This document shows positions 33,253 to 45,829 of a stretch of 64,000 bases of DNA, in pieces. Within the stretch, counting starts at the first letter, position 1, and the number at the start of each line of letters is the position of its first letter. The notes under the pieces were generated by a model. It made no database searches. It was not told the origin of the DNA and saw only the letters and a program-made list of their open reading frames with translations. The stretch is from positions 639,018 to 703,017 of the forward strand of contig NW_017802691.1 in the NCBI RefSeq assembly GCF_001625305.1, written 5' to 3'. Source of the DNA: Branchiostoma belcheri (Eukaryota; Chordata; Leptocardii; Amphioxiformes; Branchiostomatidae). A program made the translations under genes and the position numbers.

Positions 33253-36073
33253 GTGATAACTGGAATAACTGGTGATAAGTCCTTATGGTGCGATTAATTA
33301 ATTTTTTTTACTACAACAAGAATTCTTCTTCTAGTGAATTAATGAGATAAGGGGTCGCTATCTCATTAATTCACTAGATAGAGAAGTAGAATTCTTCTTC
33401 TAGTGAATTAATGAGATAAGGGGTCGCTATCTCATTAATTCACTAGATAGAGAATCAGTATTCTTCTTCTAGTGAATTAATGAAATAAGAGGTCGCTATC
33501 TCATTAATTCACTAGATAGAGTACATGGATTCTTCTTCTAGTGAATTAATGAGATAAGAGGTCGCTATCTCATTAATTCGATAGAGTACATTGATTCTTC
33601 TTCTAGTGAATTAATGAGATAAGAGGTCGCTATCTCATTAATTCACTAGATAGAGTTCATGGATTCTTCTTCTAGTGAATTAATGAGATAAGGGGTCGCT
33701 ATTTCATTAATTCACTAGATAGAAAAATCAGAATTCTTCTTCTAGTGAATTAATGAGATAAGAGGTCGCTATCTCATTAATTCACTAGATAGAGATTCGG
33801 AAATCTTCTTCTAGTGAATTAATGAGATAAGGGGTCGCTATCTCATTAATTCCCTAGATAGAGAGTCAGTATTCTTCTTCTAGTGAATTAATGAGATAAG
33901 AGGTCGCTATCGCATTAATTCACTAGATAGAGAGTCAGTATTCTTCTTCTAGTGAATTAATGAGATAAGAGGTCGCTATCTCATTAATTCACTAGATAGA
34001 GATTCAGAAATCTTCTTCTAGTGAATTAATGAGATAAGAGGTCGCTATCGCATTAATTCACTAGATAGAGATTCAGAAATCTTCTTCTAGTGAATTAATG
34101 AGATAAGGGGTCGCAGGTTGTAGATGGAAAATCATATTACAGGGTAACATTTATCGGCATTAGAATTTGGTAATTCATATTTTCTGACATGTTCAAAGGA
34201 CTTTAATTTTTCACGCGCAAATTTTTCACGCGCAAATTTTTCACGCGCAAGTTCTTCACGCGCAGAAAACCCGTTCCCAGCCTGGTTACCAAACCTATTA
34301 TAGCTCCCTACTCCACTCCGTCCAAGATAAATAAACAACCCTTCCTTGGTCAGTGATACCTGCTGAGCAGCCAGGAGATAAGAATCAGCACATACTGAGA
34401 AGGCTGAGAAGGACCGTTAGGCTAATGGACAAGACAGAAGGGACCAAATTTCCAGACGGTTCAGCTGTAACCATCTCCAGACTACTAACTGCTTTGTCGA
34501 ACTGCATCCCACACATTGCTGTGTTTGTATTTCAGACAGCTTATCATGCCTGATGAAATTCTGCTGAAAAACTCTGTATTGGTAACGTCACGCTGTGATG
34601 TAGATCATGGTGGCCAGTAGCCACCATTGTAAAATGCCAATCATACGGTACAGTAGCATTTGCCTTCTGATTGGTTAAAAACTGATAGAAAAAAGTCCAG
34701 TCAATAGTGCAGATAAAGGCACTCCTGACAAGACGGTCCTGTCAATACTACAATAGTCAATAGTCAATTGCAATGACCAAGAACAAACACCCCCGCTTGA
34801 AAATACTGTACATCGTGTAATAAAAATATGAGAAGGGGGCAGATCGGCCACATCGAGCAGACCTTATCTCATTTTTTCCGCTGAGAATTAATGTGATAAG
34901 ACAGTTCCGAAAAGGCGACTTCAAGTCAATACATGGCCTCATGGATATCTTCGAAATCATGGGCACAGATAACAACCATACACTAATAATGAGATTGGGT
35001 TGAGTCCTATACTAAGATCGTACTCCTCGTTTCCCCGAGCTTCCTGTGTTCGGCTGTAGTTAACCTCAAAGCTATGTCTTACTTCCTCTCATGTCAGCGA
35101 AGTGGCGTTATCGGTGTCATTGATAATGCTGATATCCATGTATTAACTTGAAGTCGCCTTTTCAGAACTGTCTTATCACATTAATTCTCAGCGGAAAAAA
35201 TGAGATAAGGTCTGCTCGATGTGGCCGTTTTAGGCAAGCTTTACTCATATGTGACACCCTGCAGTGACATCCCGGGATTCCGCATACTTAATGGAGAATA
35301 CTGTGTACAGTATTTTTTGATGGTTACGTTTTAGGATAGCCTTGTCAACGGGCCGGCTTTAGCGGGGGGGGGGGTTCTGTTATGACCAGCTGCCCCCAAA
35401 GCTGACGACCCCTTATCTCATTAATTCACTAGAAGAAGATTTCTGAATCTCTATCTAGTGAATTAATGAGATAGCGACCTCTTATCTCATTAATTCACTA
35501 GAAGAAGAATTCTGGTTTCTCTATCTAGTGAATTAATGAGATAGCGACCCCTTATCTCATTAATTCACTAGAAGAAGAGTTTTGAATCTCTATCTAGTGA
35601 ATTAATGAGATAGCGACCCCTTATCTCATTAATTCACTAGAAGAAGAACAAGATTTCTCTATCTAGTGAATTAATGAGATAGCGACCCCTTATCTCATTA
35701 ATTCACTAGAAGAAGATTTCTGAATCTCTATCTAGTGAATTAATGCGATAGCGACCCCTTATCTCATTAATTCACTAGAAGAAGATTTCTGAATCTCTAT
35801 CTAGTGAATTAATGAGATAGCGACCCCTTATCTCATTAATTCACTAGAAGAAGAGTTCTGATTCTCTATCTAGTGAATTAATGAGATAGCGACCCCTTAT
35901 CTCATTAATTCACTAGAAGAAGAGTTCTGAATCTCTATCTAGTGAATTAATGAGATAGCGACCCCTTATCTCATTAATTCACTAGAAGAATGCGATTCCT
36001 GATTTCTCTTCTTGTAGCGAAATAATGTGATATGCTTCATACAACCGTTATCACGTCTGAAAGTAGTTATCAC
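33253..36073. mobile_element. large foldback DNA element with inverted arrays of hairpin units
   Basis: The left arm (33321-34114) has 11 full units plus a partial one, and the right arm (about 35405-35990) has about 9, in opposite orientation. Each unit is about 69 bp and contains a perfect 19-bp inverted repeat CTAGTGAATTAATGAGATA with its complement, around AGGGGTCGC. Ends are CTACAACAAGAA (33311) and, in complement, CTACAAGAAG (36010-36019). Outside these, GTGATAAC motifs at 33253 and 36073 are also inverted. A second inverted pair of about 95 bp lies inside (34845-34938 and 35135-35227). No transposase frame is seen, so it is non-autonomous. No clear target duplication was found. Confidence 0.85.
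34200..34265 (+). repeat. short tandem repeat inside the foldback element
   Basis: Four copies of a 16-17 base unit, TTTTTCACGCGCAAA with variants, lie in the central segment. Confidence 0.8.
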
Positions 36074-39000
36074 GGGTTTATGCTGAAATTGTTTTTTGAA
36101 TTAAAAAAATGAGATAAATAGCTGAAGCTCTATAAGTCATCTATACCATATCTTCTTATCATATAAATACTGGAACAAAACCTTCTCTGGGGGATAATGT
36201 CCAGGTGCAAAGCTAGGTGCGACCGGTGGTGGTGCTAGAAACAGAGCGAAAATATCTGTACGTGAAAAAGTAGAAAAAGTGCTGACCGTCTTAGCATGTA
36301 AATGGTTCACTTGGGTATGAAAAGGCCCATTTGTCGGACCAGTCCCATTTTGATCGTCAGTATGGATGTGGATGTGGCTATGTCTGTAGGTGTATATTAG
36401 TCTTATTTCAGCATTGGTTGGTATACAGATAGACAGACACCAGAAGTACTTGTACAGCTCCGATTGTATCTGTACTACCTTCTCTCTCTTCTGTCTCAAT
36501 CTCTCATATATATATGTCTATAATCTATTTATGTAATATGTTTATGATGGCACATAGAATGTCGAGCAAAAAATATAATGAATAGCAGGTCTAAGAAAGT
36601 AATTAATATCAAGCCCTGATTTAAATTAAAAGTAATATCGAACACATACATAGCGTTATTTAAAGCTACCCCATTGGTCTCCAAACTTACCGTAGCTATC
36701 TTTCGAATCGACATGTTATTCATTGCCATTGTTTACCATCTCCTCTTTTGATGTTCCCCTTTGGTTTTTATATATTTCCCGGTAGTTACATTTCTGCCAC
36801 AAGGCAGGAGAACTCATATCTGCGCTACTTCAAAGGCCTCCCTAAGGCAAACTACAGTCGTTATAAGAACTCGTCTTTTGTTAACAACTTGAGAGGTACA
36901 TCTGGTGTGTGAACGTTATGTCTCCCCGTAGCGAAAAACTGGTGATCCCGAGTGTGGGTTTAAGTCCGGAACCCCAGATGTGACTCCTTGGAACATTAAC
37001 AGTGCACTTAGGCTACAACGATTCATTTTGTTGTTTCGTTTGGTTTGAAAAGGTCTAATTCTAGAATACACTTGTGGTGCTGCTGCAAACAAGGACACAT
37101 CGTCAGTGATGTACCTGGGATCATCGGGTGTTTTGGGTCTTTCAACATCAGACACCCTCCTCCAGGCGACCTAGCCGGGGTGATCTGTCCCCGACTTGTG
37201 TCCAAGTAGCATTGTTCCATAAATCCCCCAACGGAACCACAGCCATCTTATAAGGCTCTTTCTGTCGCCTGAGATGTAGCCAAACGTTTTGTACGGTGGC
37301 TACATCTGTGTGAGACCGGACTGTTTCCGTAATGTTTGAACCACTCAAACCGCGGGAGGGTTTTTTTGTGGTGCTGTTTCTTTAACAATTCGTGTACTTG
37401 AGGTGTGGCTCTCCTCAAACTCGTGGCCTCCTTTTACGTCTCATCTAAGGCGACGTCCCTTGCCGACGCTAGATATTTCATTTATGTTGAGTAAGAACAA
37501 CACGATGGTAAAGAACTGAGAGGGGAACTTGCAACTGGATCTGAATCTGTGTGTTACAAGAAACTCTGAAATTTCCGCTTTCTTCTTTTCATGTCAATCT
37601 TCCAATTTAGCAAACTTTTCTACAAACAAAATCCGAGGGCCGGCAACTTGTTTTGTTATGGCCCAACGGAAATGCACATCATCGCTGCAGGCTGTTTAAA
37701 CATTCAACGCTTTCTAACAGGTTCTAAAGCAGCGAAGCACTGGCACTTATGGAAATCTATGGCGAAATCAAGGACCGAATTATGCACGCGTTTAACAGCC
37801 CAGTAGAAGGACTGACGCAGCAAAACAAGACGGTAGGGTTTCGCATTTATATTAATAATAAATGCTGCGGCAATGTCGAGCCTAATTAAGTTTCTCCCCC
37901 GAAGGACTTGGACGTGATGTTGAGACGCCTTGTTGAGAGAGGAGAGGCATTGACGAACGTTATACCGAAGGACGAAGTGACAGGCAAACATATTACCGTG
38001 ATACTTTAAAGCGTTGGAAAGCAAACTGTTCTCCAACTGAAAAAGTAAATTAAAGTTAAAGGTTCAACCCAAACTCACAACTAAAAGGTCTCCTTGATAA
38101 GCTTTCATACAATCAACATCCGCCATCTTTCTTCAGTTATGAACTTCTGAAGGACATTCATGTGACCTGAAAGCCAAAGGTCATCAAGGATCATAAGGCG
38201 CATGAACTCTTGAGTCACTAAGCGTACGATGGTACGACGAATGTTACCTGAACCTGATAATCAACGGATGCCAACTTGTGTCCTGGCAAATTTTGACCTT
38301 GATACCGTCTTCAGTCAAGGGAGGCGTTGTTGCCTGTAGTGGGCAGATCTAGTCCCATCCTCCGTGCTTGTACATCCGCTTCCTCCAATGTTAATCAAGC
38401 CGGGTCTTGAATTGGCCAACAGTTCTACTGGAAACCATACTCTCAGGAAGTGAATTTCTGTTGTTCATTGTCCCTGCACTACATACTTGTGCTCTCATTC
38501 TTGTTTTTACCAGAGACACTTTATGCTTGAGACTATGCCCTTGTTGTTTTCTCCTTGCCAGAAAGTCCTTGAGCTAGATTCTTGCTCTACCCCCAACTCC
38601 ATACCGCTCTAATTTAGAAGTGTTAAATTTTTACTTCTTACTTCCATCGTTTGCATCGTATCCAATGAAGCATGGATAGGACATTAGATATATCTATACT
38701 CGAAGAAATCATTGTAAGCCGAAACGTTATACAGTCTCATGTCTTATAAAATACATGTTCAAAATTCTAACGGCGTTCTTCATATAACGTATGTCCATTT
38801 GTTGGACGTTATTGGTGCTCTGTTTTTAAAAGCTGGTATAGTGATGTTCCTAGTTTCATTTTATTACCTTCAAATCAAACCAACATCGTAATAGACTGCC
38901 CAGCTACCAATATATATCTAGCTCTTATATGAAATAAATATTCATACACAGAAGAGACAAGATAGGAACGCATTCATCGCTTGGTTATAAAGATTTTATT

Positions 39001-40763
39001 ACAATTCCATCATACAATGTTGGTAAAATCAATACATAATGGAGAAAAAGGACACTACCGCATGAATATGGAGTTTCACTCTGCGATAAGTTACATGGTA
39101 AGCACATGTCGTAAAACATCGTGGATGGAACAGGACACAGATATAATGTCGTCTTTGTAATGACTACCCGGAAGTATTGTTTTTGGTGCGGTGTCTGCAG
39201 GCTTGTGTGTATGCTTGTCCGGACAAAGTAGGTTGATAGCACGTGGGTGAGGGAAGATTGGCAGGCAGAATTGTAGGAGGTCAAAAGTTCGGACACAGGA
39301 AATTGAAGTTTCCAGAATCTGACCGGGAGCCAGCAGGAGCTAGAACTTGACATATGGGGGAATTGAGGAACCTTCCAATAAATTTAAGAAAATCCAAAGT
39401 ACTTCCCAAAGTCGAAATTTCAAATTTCTCGCATTTTACTGTTATGTTTCTCACCCACTGTGTGCATATAAAATAGAACACATCTCCATTGTCTCTTGAA
39501 TTCGTTAATTTCGTTTGCAAGGAAAGGATATAACTAATTTTAGGGCCAAATCTTGGGCCGTGATTATCAAGACATTTTGGTTATAGCTACACAGAACGGA
39601 ATGGACAAGAAAAAATATTTCCCTCTCTTTTTTTAATTTCGCAGGACTTTTCGGGCTTTTCATGACGTAAATGTTTCTACGTCCAACATGATACACATTA
39701 TGAATCCTGTTAACTTAAATGCATATATCATGATCATATTATGATCTTAAAATTTAATAACATAATATATACCTAAATATATAGCTATAATAAATTTGGC
39801 GATACTGTGGTGTCTACTATGAAAAATATTGAGATTAAATTTAGCAAAAATAAACCGTAGATAATAGACGATATCATAATAATATTATAATAACGAAAGC
39901 CAGTAACATATAATGTATATAGCTATAAAAATACGGCGGTAATTTTGTGTTTGCTACCAGTATTTTGATTTGATTTGTCGAAAATTACAACAGTTCGCAC
40001 TCCATACCCGAAAACCTGGTGACAAAAAAAAAAACGTTGAATGTGAGGTCACGTCATAGTTATGTGGGCACGTGATACGTCATCGATGACGTCGTTGTGA
40101 CGAAACGCTGCGTTTGTAAAGCTTACTGTGTCTAGTGAGTTGTTGAGAATAGGGACAAACATGTAACGTTTACCGATGCTCGACATTAGATTCCGTTTTT
40201 CTTTATCCTACAAATGGGGCTTATAATGACAGGATGCTTCATTCGCTATCACACATGCACCGTGGAAGTAAATAAAAAAAGAAAACAAGATTGAGATAGA
40301 AAACATTGTCGGAAATATTTATCTTTGTTTAAGTACTGTACATTTTTTTTTCGAATTCTAATACTTTATACCCTGATTTATACAAAATTTTCTTGCAAGA
40401 ACCGGAACTGTACTTCGTCTTGATGACAGGAGATTTCGCTCCTTTTATAGGGGTGTTCATTTTGGTCTTTTAGTAGCAGTACAATGTATTCATTTTGCGA
40501 AACACAGACAGGAATACAATAGTTCCAATTTACATTATTTTCATTTTTGTGACAAAATACGTGGCCAAAACTGAGCGAACTCACACGAAGTCGAAGTACA
40601 GTTCCTCAATAGAGTATCGCGCCGACATTGATACAGTCTTTGATACAAAGAGGTGTTTGCAACAAGTGGATACTTCATCATGTAGCGAGCACCCATCATT
40701 AAGAACAATCCTCTTTGATTCCCCCTTGCGGCCCTTACCCCTTTGCAAACCCCCACCCCCTCA
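36074..40763. other. non-coding stretch downstream of the LRR-Ig gene
   Basis: I see no supported gene. The part next to 40764 is likely the 3'UTR of the LRR-Ig gene. Around 40040-40100 there is a cluster of TCACGTCA, GATACGTCATCGATGACGTC and TTGTGACG words resembling cAMP-response elements. Open frames near 36137, 37704 and 38985 have no recognisable product. Confidence 0.4.
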
Positions 40764-43274
40764 TCAGAGCCACGTACTCGACTCCCCCTCTCCCTCACCG
40801 TTCTCAGTGGACGGGTTGGATATCGTGCAACCCCCGTCCTCTCTGCAGTGATCGGGCGGCGCGAACGTAACGCATTTCGGTATGTGGTTCGGTATATGGT
40901 CCAACTCCCTCTCTGGGGGAATGATGACGCTGAGTTTATTCGTCTGCGTGCAGATATCGTTCATGGGAATCAGCTTGTCCAAGTTGTACGCGTGGTCGTT
41001 CTCGTAGGTTAAATCCTTGGTGAGCTTGCGGATTTTTCTCCGCCTCTTCCACCCCCTAACACACAGCAGTAGCAAACAAAAAATCATGAAAGTGCCTAGC
41101 ATCGTAGCCACGTTGCTGCCTATAAGAGCCAGCGTTGTTTTTAAATCCTCGTGTGGATCCTTCAGACTATCCGGGCGGATCATAGTAGGGGTGGGAGGGG
41201 CGGGAGTCGTAGTCCTTACCCGCTCTCCCAAGGGTTGCATAGGTTTGCCTCGCGTGGTGCTGTCGCAGTCAGTTGTGGTCTCCTCCCTTCGCGTTGTGGT
41301 ATCCGTGGTGCTTATTTGCGGCGTTGTGACCTCTCGCTCTCTCTCGTTTACCTTCAGGTTAATGGTAACGTTCACGCTCCCGACTGGGTTAGACGCGTTG
41401 CACGTGTAGGAACCGCTGTCGAACTTCCTGGCGACCGTGATGTTTAAACCGTTGTCCTTACCGACAAAGACCCGATCTCCTGGGTTCACCACGTCCTGCC
41501 GGTAGCGCACGTTGTTGGACGTAATCCACGTTCCCGTCGGTGGGGGGAACCCGCTTGCGTTACACGGCAACACCGCGTTCGTCCACTCGTCCACGGTGAT
41601 GTTAAAACTCTGCGTGTACATCCACGGTCGAACGCAGATAAAATCGTCGGGAGCGAGTTCCGCGAAATACTTGTCACTCAGCTCTTCGGGTGTGTTGCAC
41701 TTGACTCGGAAAGCCATGTTGTTGTAAAAGAAGTGGTACTCCGACTCCGACCACTCTTTGAGCCAGCGGAGGTTGCAATCGCACCTCCAACGGTTCTCCC
41801 ACAGCTCGATAATCTGTAGCGACGTCAGCGCCGAGAAAAGGTTCACTGGTAGCGTCTGTAACCTGTTATCCCGCATCTCCAGTATTTCCAACAGCCCCAG
41901 ACCGCTAAAAGCACCTTCCTGTACAGTCTCCAGCTTCATGTGGTTCAGAATCAGGTGCTTCAGCTTGGTTAGATTTAAGAACGTGTTAGTCTCAATCACG
42001 TGGATGGGATTCCGCGAGAGATCCAGCTGTTCTAAGTTCGTGAGGTGCATCAGAGCTTTGATCGGCACCTCGTGGAGGTTACTCTCGGTAACCCACAGCT
42101 TGGTGAGGTTGCGGAACGTCAGGAAAGCCGTCGGGGCGATGTTAGTCACTGGTCCAATGTACAACTCGCTCAGATGCGGCAGGAACCTAAAGTGGTTGAC
42201 GGTGATATTCCGTATGGGGTTATCCTGTAGATAGAGGATCTGAAGATTAGGCGTAAACCTGAAGGCTACACCCTGGATGGCTGAGAGGTTGTTCTGCTGT
42301 AGCTGTAGTTCCATCAGGCTGGTCAGTCCGAGCAGACTCGTCTCAGCAGCATAGTGAATCCGATTGCCATCAAGCCTCAACCAGCGGAGGTCGTTCAACT
42401 CCGCGAAACACTCGGCCGGTAGCTCCGTAATTTTGTTGGTCTGTAGGTACAATGATCGCAGCGTGCGCAGCCTTTGAATCGCCTGACATGGCACGCTCTC
42501 CAACTGGTTCGAATCCAAACCGAGAATCTTCAAATTCTCCAGACCCGCGAAGGCCAAGGGCGAGATGTACACGATCTTATTGCTGTTTAGATACAGATTC
42601 TGCAACTCGCGCAAATCCGAGAAACTGTTGGCAGGGACGGCCAGAATCACGTTGCTGTGTAGATTTAGTTCAACCAGACTCGTTAAACCCCTTAAAGACC
42701 TCCAAGGAACGTTCTCAAGCTTGTTGTAATAGAGATGCAATATCTGTAAACTGTTCATCCCATCGAAAGCGTCGGGGGAGATGTAGTCGATCTCATTGTT
42801 CGAAAGAAGAAGCTGTTCGAGCTTGTCATTGTTTCTAAAACTGGCGTCCAGAACCATCTGAATCTTGTTGTCATAGAGATAAAGTCTCTGCAAGTTGCTC
42901 AACCCTTTCAGTGCCTTCCTGGGCGCGGCGTCCAACTGGTTCCCAGGAAGCAGCAAAAACTTGAGGTTGGTGAGACCATTGAAGGCCCCAGGTTTGATAT
43001 CGCTGATGGCGTTATACGAAAGATCCAGCGCTTCTAACCTAGCGACCGTCACGAATTGGTCGTTCGCCAGCTCTGTGAGTTTGTTCCTCTGTAGATACAG
43101 TCTCTCGCTCTCCGTAGGCAGGGGTTCAGGGATCTCTTGTAGGTTTTTGTTGCCGCAATCCACCTCGTTGATGGTGGAGCATGTACAGGGGGACGGGCAA
43201 CTGGAGTTGGCAAAATTCCACACGGCAAAATGCAGCAGCAGGAGAGAGACGAGGATGACCTTACAAATTCCCAT
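40764..43274 (-). CDS. LRR and immunoglobulin-domain transmembrane receptor
   Basis: This is an intact 836-residue frame in one exon. Order: signal peptide (VILVSLLLLHFAV); LRR N-cap CPSPCTCSTINEVDC; about 18 LRRs of 24 residues (residues 50-480); LRR C-cap WRCDCNLRWLKEW; one Ig-like domain with cysteines in VLPCNASG and DSGSYTCNAS (residues about 560-640); a Thr-rich stalk; a membrane span (MLGTFMIFCLLLLCV, about residue 710) followed by RGWKRRRKIRK; and a tail of about 105 residues with tyrosines in LTYENDHAYNL. YEN fits the Grb2-SH2 pattern Y-x-N (inference). The architecture matches the broad LRR-Ig adhesion/guidance group (LINGO, LRRN, AMIGO-like); I cannot name an orthologue. A candidate acceptor CTGTTACAG lies 16 bases before the ATG (exon from 43290). 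Confidence 0.95.
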   Translation of the reverse strand: MGICKVILVSLLLLHFAVWNFANSSCPSPCTCSTINEVDCGNKNLQEIPEPLPTESERLYLQRNKLTELANDQFVTVARLEALDLSYNAISDIKPGAFNGLTNLKFLLLPGNQLDAAPRKALKGLSNLQRLYLYDNKIQMVLDASFRNNDKLEQLLLSNNEIDYISPDAFDGMNSLQILHLYYNKLENVPWRSLRGLTSLVELNLHSNVILAVPANSFSDLRELQNLYLNSNKIVYISPLAFAGLENLKILGLDSNQLESVPCQAIQRLRTLRSLYLQTNKITELPAECFAELNDLRWLRLDGNRIHYAAETSLLGLTSLMELQLQQNNLSAIQGVAFRFTPNLQILYLQDNPIRNITVNHFRFLPHLSELYIGPVTNIAPTAFLTFRNLTKLWVTESNLHEVPIKALMHLTNLEQLDLSRNPIHVIETNTFLNLTKLKHLILNHMKLETVQEGAFSGLGLLEILEMRDNRLQTLPVNLFSALTSLQIIELWENRWRCDCNLRWLKEWSESEYHFFYNNMAFRVKCNTPEELSDKYFAELAPDDFICVRPWMYTQSFNITVDEWTNAVLPCNASGFPPPTGTWITSNNVRYRQDVVNPGDRVFVGKDNGLNITVARKFDSGSYTCNASNPVGSVNVTINLKVNEREREVTTPQISTTDTTTRREETTTDCDSTTRGKPMQPLGERVRTTTPAPPTPTMIRPDSLKDPHEDLKTTLALIGSNVATMLGTFMIFCLLLLCVRGWKRRRKIRKLTKDLTYENDHAYNLDKLIPMNDICTQTNKLSVIIPPERELDHIPNHIPKCVTFAPPDHCREDGGCTISNPSTENGEGEGESSTWL

Positions 43275-43290
43275 GTTTGTTGTCAGGTTG

Positions 43291-45829
43291 CTGTAACAGT
43301 TGTAGTAGTCTCAGTGTCGATACTTGCGTCTATTTCTTCTCATGCAACCTGGGTACACAAAGAGAGGGAAAAAGCAATCAGTTAGAATGCAATAACGCCG
43401 GTGGCATTCGGGAAAGTTCACAGGAAATTGTCTCATAAAAGAGGACAAATCAAATGTTATTGCGCCAACGGTACGTCAACGTCTATCTACATGCTTGCTA
43501 CGTTGTACGCAGTCCGTATTGATGGTAACAACAATGGGATATGACACTGCAAGAACCATATTTTGATTGCGAGGAATGTTTGAAGGCGGCAAAATGTATT
43601 TGCCTCCGTGCGTGTTTCATCAACCAATATCGAGATAACAGCAATCTGCAATAACAGCGTTTCGTTCAGCACCAAGGACGGACCCAGAGTGAATTACCAA
43701 CCCACGACGTGCGTGCATTATCGAGCGGAAAGTGTGTTGATCTAATCAGCAAATCAAAAAGGAAACTTTGGAAAGGCTTCTGGCGTAACCATCTAAAATG
43801 ATCCAATGAAAATCAAGGAAAACAACACTTTTCTCGGTACTATATGCATGTGGATTATTGATCAAAATTAATGAAATTCAGCACCAAGGACAAGCAATGA
43901 CGAAATTGCTAGCACACGAAATACGTTTATCATTGTGGAGAGTTCGATGGTCACTAATGTAGACTGGTGCATCGACCGGAAGTGTTTCTTGAAGCATTTG
44001 CAAGCTTCATGCATACCAAGTCATGCATGGTCAGTTCAGGTAAAAGTCTTTAGTTCAAGTTATGTTTACCTAAGGAAAACCTATTGTTTTGCTCTGTTTT
44101 TATTTTTCTGTTCCAAACACTGACTGATCAATGACCTGAACCAGACCGTCTGTCACCATGGTAACTGGCGTTGAGTTACATAATGTTGCAATTTTATGAT
44201 AGGAGAGATTTAGACTCCTGTCACCATATATGTGAATGTGTTTGAGTAATAATTAACAGAGCAGACCACATGCGAAGGTAAACATTATGCACTTGCCTTG
44301 CAAATATTACCTTTCTAGTATTGGTAAATTTATTTAGTGCATGTTATTTTGAATGTTACCTGTAGCTGTACGGGTATGCAGAATAAGAATATATTTCAAT
44401 CCCTGAATCGGTCTTCACCCATCTCTGCCTAAGTGAAGGTCTCGTGAGTATATATCTCAATTTGTGGCGTCCAGACGCGAAGCTCTGTGGACTTAGATTC
44501 AATTTTCCGAGGGAGGAAAAAGGGGGGCATTGAATCGATCCGAACCTCGAGATTACACAGAGTGCAAGGTGAAAGGTTTTCTCGGGAACTCACTTGGGTT
44601 GACTGGGCGGCACCAGTGGCCAATCTAACGCTTCTGTGCACCTACAAAGGAAGCTAACAACATTTATACCGCGAGGCGCCGTCGTGAGATCGATCAGGGT
44701 CTACATAAAAGTAGGAAACATTTGGACTCATTTAAATTCTGACAGGTGATATTTAACATTCCGTACAGAATCATATTTCTCAATGTTTTTTTAGTCAACC
44801 GTAAGGGAGTTTTTTATCTGGATTTTACATGCTATGAAAGATTTTTGTACTCTATGGTGTCATATCTTGATGTGTGAGGTCTTTCAGAAATTAATTTCAT
44901 ATGCCTCCTGTTAGAAATACTGTGAAACTTGTTTATTTAACACAGGCTTTATCCTGCTAAATTTTCTTGCAGTTAATTTCAGTGAAAAAAGAGCAAACAC
45001 TGAGTTTCATACATAATGATACCTACACAGAAGTGGACCCTGTGCATTTACAGACAGATAAATGGCACCACTAAAGGTTCCAAAGATCTTTGTTAGTAGA
45101 AAATATTGAGCTGATTTCATCACACCACGGGGTTCCCTACAGAGACTGGTCTAATAGCAGCCTACCCACGACAGCCGCTACTTTGTGCATTATCTCTGAT
45201 ACAGTAGTGTTGTTCATCACTGTCCCAATGCCTTTTATCCCAAGCTTCCTATGCCCCATCGTTGGGCACACACTATCAGTTAGCCCAGCTTCGCAATAGA
45301 CAGTGTTTACTGAGTGACCGCACTGTGGTCAAAATGTGTATGCTTGATGTCAACTCTTCATTTAATGGTTTGAATATACTGCATGATGTCGAAGTATGAA
45401 TAAAAGGACAACAAAACACAAAAAATGTAAAAATGCGTGTTCTTTATCAATACAATTTATGGAGTTATTTGTACTAAGTTTGAAATCTATGTGTGCTGCA
45501 CCCTGTGAATAAAAAAGACATGCATTTCTGTTGCGAAGATCTTGGAGAAAGCCCATAGTATATGAAAAGGATTTTTCTCCATGCCTATCATGAGATAAAG
45601 TTAAACCTACTAACCTGTTATAGATCATAGGTTTCCATACATTCTTGTTGATAAAGAGTTTAACACGAACATGTATAGGTTTTGTACCTTAAACCAGAAC
45701 GCTGTGAATGAGGGGGTCAAAATGCTTCTTACTACCCCCTCCTGGGCTTTTGAAATAAGAAAATCTTACAGACAAAAATACCATCGTTGCATAATGTGAA
45801 TACCCGCAGTTACCATTTTTCATGATCTT
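43291..45829. other. non-coding stretch upstream of the LRR-Ig gene
   Basis: The promoter and any untranslated first exon of the LRR-Ig gene should lie here or further right; I cannot place them. The dispersed repeat D1 copy at 44125-44275 is inside. No other gene is seen. Confidence 0.4.
44125..44275 (+). repeat. dispersed repeat D1, copy 3
   Basis: TCAATGACCTGAACCAGACC, CACCATGGTAACTGGCG, GTTACATAATGTTGCAA and GTGAATGTGTTTGAGTAA match the copies at 19925 and 27165. Confidence 0.65.

Noticed and set aside
33321-35990. CRISPR array
   Set aside because: Regular spacing and palindromic repeats suggest it superficially, but spacers are only about 12 bases and not unique, arrays are inverted and the setting is animal; it is a foldback element.
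38690-38750. Hammerhead-like CCGAAACGTTATAC
   Set aside because: Lacks a CTGANGA core and a stem II; only the GAAAC part matches.
38985-39353. 122-codon minus-strand open frame
   Set aside because: No recognisable motif, no splice or start context, and it overlaps another open frame; treated as chance.
41017-43296. Several plus-strand frames of 61-158 codons opposite the LRR-Ig gene
   Set aside because: Antisense shadows of the well-supported 836-residue receptor frame.
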